From contig JALOAQ010000087.1 of NCBI GenBank assembly GCA_023228725.1, positions 1-12,560 on the forward strand: a stretch of DNA of 12,560 bases, in the 5' to 3' direction. The DNA is from Bacteroidales bacterium (GTDB lineage Bacteria; Bacteroidota; Bacteroidia; Bacteroidales; ML635J-15). The notes beneath the pieces are model-generated. The model made no database searches and had not been told where the DNA came from. It saw only the letters and a program-made list of their open reading frames with translations. The position numbers and the translations under genes were made by a program. Shown here one piece after another: positions 7,423 to 12,560 of this stretch; the first letter of the stretch is position 1, and each line of letters opens with the position of its first letter.

Positions 7423-8904
7423 TTACCTTACTCTTTCAACAGCTTTTAACCATTGTGAATAAATAAACTCTCTATCTTTTTCCTTCATTTTTGGTGTAAA
7501 GCTTTTTTCGATTTTACGAATTTTTAATATTTCGTCAAAAGTTTTAAATTTTGTTGAAATAGCAACCATAAAAGCAATTCCAAGTGCAGTTGATTCAAGG
7601 ATTTTTGGTTTTAAAACTTCAATATTTAAAATATCAGACTGAAATTGCAATAAAAAATTATTTGCAGCAGCCCCTCCATCCACATTTAAAATATTAATTT
7701 CAGCATTTGCATCATTTTTCATAGCTTCTATCACGTCTTTTGTTTGTAGTGCCATTGATTCAATAGCAGCACGAACAATATGTTTATAAGTTGTGCCACC
7801 AGTAATTCCATGAATTGCGGCTTTTGCGTTCATATCCCAATATGGAGCACCCAAACCAGCGAAAGCAGGAACAAAATAAACTCCTTGGCTTGATTCTAAG
7901 GATAATGCTATTTCTTCAGTTTCTTGTGCAGTTTCAATAATTTTCAGTTTATCTCTAAGCCATTGAATTACAGCACCTGCAATAAATACACTGCCTTCTA
8001 AAGCATAAGTAATTTTATTTTCAATACCCCAAGCTATTGTTGTTACAAGTCCTGAATTACTTTTTACAAATTTTTCGCCTACATTCATCAACATAAAACA
8101 CCCTGTGCCATAAGTATTTTTTACATCGCCAAGATTAAAACAGTTATGTCCAAACATTGCTGCTTGTTGGTCGCCTGCAATAGCTGCTATATCAATATTA
8201 GCATTTCCAAAAATTCCGGAAGCTGTTTTTCCATAAATTTGTGAAGAGTTTAGAACTTTTGGCAAAATTTTCACAGGAATATCAAAATATTCAAGAATTT
8301 TATTGTCCCAAACTAGGTTATGAATATCAAAAAGCATAGTTCTGGACGCATTTGAATAATCAGTAATATGAAGTTTTTTATTACTTAAATTCCAAACCAA
8401 CCAAGTATCAACAGTTCCAAACAACAAATCTCCATTTTCAGCCTTTTGTCTTGCATTAGGAATATTATCCAATATCCATTTTATTTTTGAAGCAGAAAAA
8501 TAAGCGTCAACAATAAGTCCTGTTTTATTATTAATATAATTTCCAAACTCTGAATTTCGCAAATTTTCACAAAACTCGGCAGTTCTTTTATCTTGCCAGA
8601 CAATTGCATTATATACAGGTATGCCAGTGTTTTTATCCCATACGATTGTGGTTTCTCTTTGGTTAGTTATTCCAATTCCAAGAATATCATCATTATTTAC
8701 AGATAATTTTGCGAGTAATTTTCTGGCAACATAAAATTGAGTTTCTCTAATTTCTATTGGGTCTTGTTCTACAAAACTTTGTTTTGGGTAAATTTGCTTG
8801 GTCTCGGATTGTTCAATTCCGGCAATATTAAAATTTTCATCAAATAAAATTGCTCTTGAAGATGTAGTTCCTTGGTCAAGTGCTAAAATATATTTTTTAC
8901 ACAT
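7423..8904 (-). CDS. glpK: Glycerol kinase
   Basis: Cytoplasmic FGGY-family kinase converting glycerol and ATP to sn-glycerol-3-phosphate, the entry to glycerol catabolism and phospholipid synthesis. The 493 residues are full length. Visible marks: Asp10-Gln-Gly-Thr-Thr-Ser-Ser-Arg (phosphate loop), Asn-Gln-Arg-Glu-Thr-Thr at 81-86, Trp-Gln-Asp-Lys-Arg at 103-107, the catalytic-base motif Ala-Gly-Asp-Gln-Gln-Ala-Ala with Asp245, Asn-Thr-Tyr-Gly-Thr-Gly-Cys-Phe at 263-270, and Asp-Gly-Gly-Ala-Ala-Ala-Asn at 409-415. The loop before Asp245 lacks the His-Phe-Tyr-Gly segment that carries the HPr-phosphorylated His in Firmicutes enzymes, so that control is unlikely. The ATG is one base after the hydrolase stop codon, indicating translational coupling. 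This pairing suggests its glycerol comes from acylglycerol breakdown. No glpF or glpD is in the window. Confidence 0.98.
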   Translation of the reverse strand: MCKKYILALDQGTTSSRAILFDENFNIAGIEQSETKQIYPKQSFVEQDPIEIRETQFYVARKLLAKLSVNNDDILGIGITNQRETTIVWDKNTGIPVYNAIVWQDKRTAEFCENLRNSEFGNYINNKTGLIVDAYFSASKIKWILDNIPNARQKAENGDLLFGTVDTWLVWNLSNKKLHITDYSNASRTMLFDIHNLVWDNKILEYFDIPVKILPKVLNSSQIYGKTASGIFGNANIDIAAIAGDQQAAMFGHNCFNLGDVKNTYGTGCFMLMNVGEKFVKSNSGLVTTIAWGIENKITYALEGSVFIAGAVIQWLRDKLKIIETAQETEEIALSLESSQGVYFVPAFAGLGAPYWDMNAKAAIHGITGGTTYKHIVRAAIESMALQTKDVIEAMKNDANAEINILNVDGGAAANNFLLQFQSDILNIEVLKPKILESTALGIAFMVAISTKFKTFDEILKIRKIEKSFTPKMKEKDREFIYSQWLKAVERVR

Positions 8905-8905
8905 T

Positions 8906-9826
8906 TTATAAAAGCTTGCTTATCCAATTTAAGATATCCTTATAAACTTCTTCTTTATTTGTTTCGTTAAGTATTTCGTGCCTAGCCTCGGGATATAATT
9001 TTAAGTCTATTTTTGAAATCTTAGCTTTTTTATAAAACTCTATTGCTTGTTCAACTCCTTTTCCGTAATTTCCCACAGGGTCTTTATCTCCTGAAATAAA
9101 AAATATAGGTAAATCTTTAGATATTTTTTTTGCATTATTCAATTGATTTACACAAATTAAACCTGCAAAAAAATTATAATAAAAAGAACAAGAAAAGACA
9201 CCACCACAATAAGGATCGTTTATATAATCTCCAACAACGTTTTGATCACGTGTAAGCCATTGATATTCTGTGTTATACTCTTTATTAAAGCTTGAAAAAG
9301 AAAGTTTATCCAACAATTTTGCCGGTCTTGCTACTCCTCTTAAAAAGCATTGTAGCCAAGCTATAGTTTTGGCAATTTTTAAAACAAAATTTGAATTAGT
9401 TCCGGTACCTGAGAGTATTACACCATTAATTCCTGTGCTATATCTTGTTATAAAAGAGCGAGCAAGAAAAGAACCCATGCTGTGTCCGAGAATAAAATTT
9501 GGTTTATCAGGAAAATTTTTTGCTGTAATATCATTAAGAATTTTTAAATCATCGACAATTGAAAACCAAGTTCCTTTTTTTGCCCAAACTCCATATTCAC
9601 CTGGTCTTAAGCAATTTCTTCCGTGTCCTCTATGATCAGAAGCATATACGGCTGCTCCATTTTTTACTAAAAATTCGGCAAAATGAGTATATCTTTCTGA
9701 ATGTTCGGCCATTCCATGAAAAATCTGTACAACAAATTTAACCTTTTCTGTGTCTTTAGGTAAAAATTCGTTATAAAAAACTTGTTTTCCGTCAGAAGTC
9801 CTGAACCAATTTTCAATTATTTTCAT
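8906..9826 (-). CDS. Alpha/beta hydrolase, monoacylglycerol lipase / lysophospholipase-like
   Basis: Serine hydrolase of the Hydrolase_4 (serine aminopeptidase S33) group; relatives are monoglyceride lipases and lysophospholipases that cleave fatty acid from a glycerol backbone. In 306 residues: the oxyanion-hole segment His37-Gly38-Met-Ala-Glu-His-Ser-Glu-Arg-Tyr, typical of this lipase group; Asp-His-Arg-Gly-His-Gly at 64-69; the nucleophile elbow Gly-His-Ser116-Met-Gly; the likely acid Asp247 or Asp249 in Ser-Gly-Asp-Lys-Asp-Pro; and the base His283 in Ala-Arg-His-Glu. A lid-like insertion covers about residues 145-225. No signal peptide is seen, so it should be cytoplasmic or membrane-associated. 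Its stop is one base from the glpK start, which supports glycerol as a product. It follows the dehydrogenase gene by 24 bp. Another ester substrate cannot be excluded. Confidence 0.9.
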   Translation of the reverse strand: MKIIENWFRTSDGKQVFYNEFLPKDTEKVKFVVQIFHGMAEHSERYTHFAEFLVKNGAAVYASDHRGHGRNCLRPGEYGVWAKKGTWFSIVDDLKILNDITAKNFPDKPNFILGHSMGSFLARSFITRYSTGINGVILSGTGTNSNFVLKIAKTIAWLQCFLRGVARPAKLLDKLSFSSFNKEYNTEYQWLTRDQNVVGDYINDPYCGGVFSCSFYYNFFAGLICVNQLNNAKKISKDLPIFFISGDKDPVGNYGKGVEQAIEFYKKAKISKIDLKLYPEARHEILNETNKEEVYKDILNWISKLL

Positions 9827-9850
9827 TTTATAAACTAAGAAAACACAAAC

Positions 9851-10957
9851 TTAATCAATTATCTCAAAAGTTTCATAAAAATCTTTAAGTTTATATTCTA
9901 AAACAACATTTTTAATTTCCTCCCACAAGGACTGATTTATAGGTACTCCCGTTTTTGATCTTTCTAAAAAAGCCTCATATTCTTTTTCACCAGCTGTATA
10001 AATTCTATTTTGTCCGGGCATTTTTTTAGAATTTCTTAAATCTCTTAAAATATTTCCTGTTGTTTTTTTAAACTCATCTAAATCAATAAATGCTTCAATA
10101 TTTATAGCTATAAAAAAATGTCCTAATCTATATGGTACTTTTTTCCCATTTTCAATTCCAAGTAGAGCCTTCATAAAAGCTCCACCTTGAAGTGCAGAAG
10201 AAAGGATTTCTACAAGGCTGGCATAACCATATCCTTTATATCCGCCAGTCTCTTCTCCAATTCCACCCAAAGGAGTTAAGGCGGCTTTACCCTCAATTAA
10301 ATCTTGCAAGACTTGTACCGCATCAGTTTTAGACTCTCCATTTTGGTCAATAACCCAACCTTTAGGCAAATCTTTACCAATTTTAGCATAATATTCAAAT
10401 TTTCCTCTTTGACTTACTGAAGTTGCGCAATCTAAAAAGAAAGGAAAATCTTCATCGCTTGGCATAACAAAAGTAAGAGGGTTTGTCCCTAACATATTTT
10501 CTACACCAAAAGTTGGTGCAATAGATGGTCTGGCGTTAGTTCCTGTAATTCCTATCATTCCATTTTTAGCAGCCATAAGTCCATAATATCCAGCAATTCC
10601 GTAATGAGAGCTATTTCTTACTGCCACCATTCCCATTCCATAAGTTTTTGCTTTTTCGATACACATTTCCATGGCTTTTTTAGAAACCACATGTCCCATT
10701 CCATTGTTAGCATCTAAAACTGCTGTTGTAAAAGTTTCACGAATAATATCAATTTTTGTTATTGGATTTAATATTCCATCTTTTATTCTATCCAAATAAA
10801 TTGGCTTTAACCTATTCATTCCATGTGAGTCAATTCCAAGTTTATCGGCTTCTAATAAAACATCTGCAACAATTTCAGCATCGTTTTTAGTTAAACCTGC
10901 CGAAATAAGTGCCTGAATAGAAATTTTATTTAATGTTTCAAAATTCAAATATCGCAT
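9851..10957 (-). CDS. Malate/L-lactate dehydrogenase family oxidoreductase (Ldh_2, YlbC/AllD/YiaK type)
   Basis: NAD(P)-dependent 2-hydroxyacid dehydrogenase of the Ldh_2 family, which has a fold unlike classical malate dehydrogenases. Substrates in the family include malate, L-lactate, ureidoglycolate, sulfolactate and 2,3-diketo-L-gulonate. The 368 residues give normal length. The signature Asp43-Ser-His45-Gly-Met-Asn-Arg49 holds the catalytic His and the substrate-binding Arg; Asn-Ser-Ser-His118-Tyr-Gly is the second conserved site; Gly-Thr-Asn-Pro at 157-160 and Asp176-Cys-Ala-Thr-Ser lead into the nucleotide-binding part; Gly-Gly-Tyr-Lys-Gly-Tyr-Gly at 238-244 is also conserved. No signal peptide. 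It heads the minus-strand unit with hydrolase, glpK and mqnE, and an exact -7 promoter box lies 15 bases before its ATG. The context does not fix the substrate; malate is the default guess. Confidence 0.92.
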   Translation of the reverse strand: MRYLNFETLNKISIQALISAGLTKNDAEIVADVLLEADKLGIDSHGMNRLKPIYLDRIKDGILNPITKIDIIRETFTTAVLDANNGMGHVVSKKAMEMCIEKAKTYGMGMVAVRNSSHYGIAGYYGLMAAKNGMIGITGTNARPSIAPTFGVENMLGTNPLTFVMPSDEDFPFFLDCATSVSQRGKFEYYAKIGKDLPKGWVIDQNGESKTDAVQVLQDLIEGKAALTPLGGIGEETGGYKGYGYASLVEILSSALQGGAFMKALLGIENGKKVPYRLGHFFIAINIEAFIDLDEFKKTTGNILRDLRNSKKMPGQNRIYTAGEKEYEAFLERSKTGVPINQSLWEEIKNVVLEYKLKDFYETFEIID

Positions 10958-10972
10958 TTTTTTAAGTTTTTA

Positions 10973-10980
10973 CAAAGATA
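10973..10980 (-). promoter_or_regulatory. Putative Bacteroidota -7 promoter box for the dehydrogenase-lipase-glpK-mqnE unit
   Basis: The minus strand reads TATCTTTG, an exact TAnnTTTG match, ending 15 bases before the ATG at 10957. No TTG/TTTG is found at the standard upstream distance, so the -33 element is missing or diverged. The 127-bp gap 10958-11084 also has to hold the promoter of the divergent glyA gene. Confidence 0.45.
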
Positions 10981-11057
10981 AACAAATAAAATCATAAAAT
11001 TTATAGTATTCATTTACAAAACTGACTAATCTATTTTTTATTTGAAATTAAAATTCT

Positions 11058-11065
11058 TATTTTTA
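11058..11065 (+). promoter_or_regulatory. Possible -7 promoter box of glyA
   Basis: TATTTTTA has one mismatch to TAnnTTTG and ends 19 bases before the glyA ATG, the same distance as the box before the radical SAM gene. A TTTG at 11041-11044 lies upstream, but the 13-bp spacing is short of the normal 17-23 bp. Weak support in this A/T-rich spacer; no riboswitch-like structure is apparent. Confidence 0.28.
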
Positions 11066-11084
11066 CAAAAAAATAATAATAAAT

Positions 11085-12365
11085 ATGAAACGCGACGAAA
11101 AAGTATTTGAAATCATTGAAAAAGAAAGAGCCAGACAAATGCATGGCATAGAATTAATTGCTTCTGAGAATTTTGTAAGCGAACAAGTTTTAGAGGCTAT
11201 GGGTTCAGTAATGACTAATAAATATGCTGAAGGTTATCCTGGCAAAAGGTATTATGGTGGTTGTCAATTTGTTGACCAAACCGAGCAATTAGCAATAGAC
11301 AGGATTAAACAATTATTTGATGCAGAATATGCAAATGTTCAGCCACATTCGGGAGCACAAGCTAATGCAGCAGTGTTTTTGGCATGTTTAAAAGCAGGTG
11401 ATACTTTTATGGGCTTTGATTTAGCTCATGGTGGACATTTATCTCATGGCTCGCCTGTAAATTTAAGTGGAATTTTGTATAATGCAATTTCATATAAAGT
11501 AAAAGAAGAAACCGGAATGGTTGATTATGATGAAATGGAAAAAATTGCATTGGAGCAAAAACCAAAAATGATAATTGGTGGTGCTTCTGCTTATAGCCGC
11601 GAGTGGGATTATAAACGTATGCGTGAAATTGCAGATAAAATTGGTGCTATTTTTATGGTTGACATGGCTCACCCAGCAGGTTTGATTGCAGCAGGTTTAT
11701 TAGATAACCCAGCAAAACATGCACATATTGTAACTTCAACCACTCACAAAACTTTAAGAGGTCCACGTGGTGGTATAATTATTATAGGTAAAGATTTTGA
11801 AAATCCTTGGGGATATAAAACTCCTAAAGGACAAATAAAAATGATGTCTGAATTAATTAATTCAGCTGTTTTTCCAGGAACTCAAGGTGGACCATTAGAG
11901 CACGTTATTGCAGCCAAGGCAGTAGCTTTCGGCGAAGCACTTAGTCCAGAATTTAAAGAATATCAAATTCAAGTGAAAAAAAATGCAGAGGCAATGGCAA
12001 AAGCATTTATGGATATGGGATATAAAATTATTAGTGGCGGAACAGATAATCATTCAATGCTAATTGACTTAAGAACTAAATACCCTGAAGTAACTGGTAA
12101 ACAAGTTGAAAATGCTTTAGTTATAGCTGATATTACAATTAACAAAAACATGGTACCTTTCGATCACCGCTCTCCTTTTACAACTTCAGGATTTAGAGTT
12201 GGAACTCCTGCAATTACAACACGTGGCTTGAAAGAAGAACATATGCCAATTATTGTAAATTTAATAGACAGAGTAATTGCTGACCACACAAATGAAGATA
12301 CACTTGCAAAAGTAAGAGCAGAAGTTAATGAAATGATGAAACCATTTCCTTTGTTTGCTTATTAA
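11085..12365 (+). CDS. glyA: Serine hydroxymethyltransferase
   Basis: PLP enzyme converting serine and tetrahydrofolate to glycine and 5,10-methylenetetrahydrofolate, the main one-carbon source in the cytoplasm. The 426 residues are full length for the bacterial form. Seen: Glu-Leu-Ile-Ala-Ser-Glu-Asn at 23-29, the Tyr-Ala-Glu-Gly-Tyr-Pro-Gly-Lys-Arg-Tyr-Tyr-Gly-Gly segment at 48-59, His-Ser-Gly-Ala-Gln-Ala-Asn at 88-94, Asp193 and His196 in Val-Asp-Met-Ala-His (cofactor contacts), and the PLP Lys222 in Thr-Thr-His-Lys-Thr-Leu-Arg-Gly-Pro-Arg-Gly-Gly. Phe-Pro-Gly-Thr-Gln-Gly-Gly-Pro follows at 263-270. All key residues are present. It is divergent from the dehydrogenase unit and ends 15 bp before a strong hairpin terminator, so it is probably transcribed alone. 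Confidence 0.99.
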   Translation: MKRDEKVFEIIEKERARQMHGIELIASENFVSEQVLEAMGSVMTNKYAEGYPGKRYYGGCQFVDQTEQLAIDRIKQLFDAEYANVQPHSGAQANAAVFLACLKAGDTFMGFDLAHGGHLSHGSPVNLSGILYNAISYKVKEETGMVDYDEMEKIALEQKPKMIIGGASAYSREWDYKRMREIADKIGAIFMVDMAHPAGLIAAGLLDNPAKHAHIVTSTTHKTLRGPRGGIIIIGKDFENPWGYKTPKGQIKMMSELINSAVFPGTQGGPLEHVIAAKAVAFGEALSPEFKEYQIQVKKNAEAMAKAFMDMGYKIISGGTDNHSMLIDLRTKYPEVTGKQVENALVIADITINKNMVPFDHRSPFTTSGFRVGTPAITTRGLKEEHMPIIVNLIDRVIADHTNEDTLAKVRAEVNEMMKPFPLFAY

Positions 12366-12380
12366 GATTACATAATTATA

Positions 12381-12418
12381 AAAAAAAATCTCAAGCTTTT
12401 AAGCTTGAGATTTTTTTT
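12381..12418. terminator. Bidirectional intrinsic terminator between glyA and pgi
   Basis: Perfect inverted repeat: the 18-base left arm (12381-12398) consists of eight A followed by TCTCAAGCTT, and the right arm (12401-12418) is its exact complement ending in eight T, with two bases between. In RNA the core TCTCAAGC/GCTTGAGA pairs with a six-base loop. It is flanked by A and T runs, so either strand gives a hairpin plus U-tract. It serves glyA on the plus strand and the convergent pgi gene on the minus strand; the last base of the right arm lies in the pgi stop codon. Confidence 0.92.
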
Positions 12419-12560
12419 TATTTTTTGCCAAGAAGTTTAAACATATTCTGTTTATAATCTTCAACTCCGGGCTGGTCAAATGGATTTACACCTAACATAT
12501 AAGCACTGATACCACAGGCAACTTCAAAGAAATAAATTAGAAATCCCAAATTATATTCAT
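12418..12560 (-). CDS. pgi: Glucose-6-phosphate isomerase, C-terminal part (runs off the window)
   Basis: The minus strand encodes 46 residues and a TAA (12418-12420), entering from the right edge. The segment has Leu-Ile-Tyr-Phe-Phe-Glu, then Gly-Val-Asn-Pro-Phe-Asp-Gln-Pro-Gly-Val-Glu and a Tyr-Lys-Gln-Asn-Met-Phe helix, ending Leu-Leu-Gly-Lys-Lys. This is the characteristic C-terminal end of bacterial glucose-6-phosphate isomerase, in which the Gly-Val-Asn-Pro-Phe-Asp-Gln-Pro-Gly-Val-Glu stretch is strongly conserved. The enzyme interconverts glucose-6-phosphate and fructose-6-phosphate in glycolysis and gluconeogenesis. The active-site part is outside the window. The stop codon is fused to the shared terminator. 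Confidence 0.94.
   Translation of the reverse strand, partial: EYNLGFLIYFFEVACGISAYMLGVNPFDQPGVEDYKQNMFKLLGKK

Larger units (their letters stand above)
6311..10957 (-). other. Putative four-gene transcription unit: dehydrogenase, lipase-like hydrolase, glpK, mqnE
   Basis: Four same-strand genes are separated by only 24, 1 and 11 bp, and no terminator-like hairpin is seen in any gap. A single -7 box ahead of the first gene suggests one transcript. The hydrolase and glpK starts share the same 11-base TTTATAAAATG leader, and in glpK this includes the stop codon of the preceding gene. Cotranscription is inferred from spacing only. Confidence 0.65.

Noticed and set aside
9270..9741. Two plus-strand open frames (121 and 60 codons)
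   Set aside because: Both are antisense to the conserved catalytic core of the hydrolase gene and resemble no protein family.
11490..11672. Minus-strand open frame of 60 codons
   Set aside because: Antisense to conserved glyA sequence; low A/T-rich stop frequency explains it.
1..12560. CRISPR array, tRNA/rRNA, insertion sequence, phage or defence island
   Set aside because: No spaced direct repeats, no cloverleaf-like segments in the spacers, no transposase or integrase frames; nearly all the sequence is explained by conserved genes.

Overview
The window is strongly A+T-rich and looks like chromosomal core sequence from a member of the Bacteroidota, probably an anaerobic Bacteroidales-type lineage. 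Three things point there: a compact primary sigma factor of 286 residues lacking region 1.1, start codons with A/T-rich leaders and no recognisable Shine-Dalgarno sequence, and several exact copies of the Bacteroidota -7 promoter hexad pattern TAnnTTTG just ahead of genes. The futalosine-pathway enzyme MqnE indicates menaquinone made by that route. Assignment below phylum level is inference.

Layout, left to right. (1) The Ser/Gly-rich 3' end of an unidentified gene (to 110) is followed 20 bp later by an OmpP1/FadL-type outer-membrane beta-barrel gene (131-1594). (2) After a 189-bp spacer comes the primary sigma factor gene (1784-2644), whose 3' end overlaps by 9 bp the 3' end of a convergent DXD-type glycosyltransferase gene (2636-3454, minus strand). 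(3) Divergent from the glycosyltransferase is a radical SAM protein (3589-5091) with a twitch/SPASM-like auxiliary Fe-S domain placed before, not after, the radical SAM core, plus an unassigned C-terminal extension. (4) DNA polymerase IV (5158-6300) follows on the same strand. (5) Convergent to it lies a tight four-gene minus-strand unit (10957 down to 6311): malate/lactate dehydrogenase family enzyme, monoglyceride-lipase-like hydrolase, glycerol kinase, aminofutalosine synthase MqnE, with gaps of 24, 1 and 11 bp. (6) Divergent from that unit is glyA (11085-12365), ending in a strong bidirectional hairpin terminator shared with the 3' end of a convergent glucose-6-phosphate isomerase gene (12418 to the window edge).

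How the genes fit together. The hydrolase and glycerol kinase are coupled with one base between them. This suggests glycerol released from acylglycerols is captured as glycerol-3-phosphate. MqnE makes a menaquinone precursor, so the unit may tie lipid/glycerol and hydroxy-acid oxidation to quinone supply; this is inference. GlyA (one-carbon units) and Pgi (glycolysis) are housekeeping genes.

No rRNA, tRNA, CRISPR array, insertion sequence, phage gene or clear horizontally acquired island is visible. The least explained element is the radical SAM protein with its permuted domain order next to a divergent glycosyltransferase. I do not see convincing evidence for a wholly new multi-gene system. 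No stretch longer than 300 bases lacks a gene.
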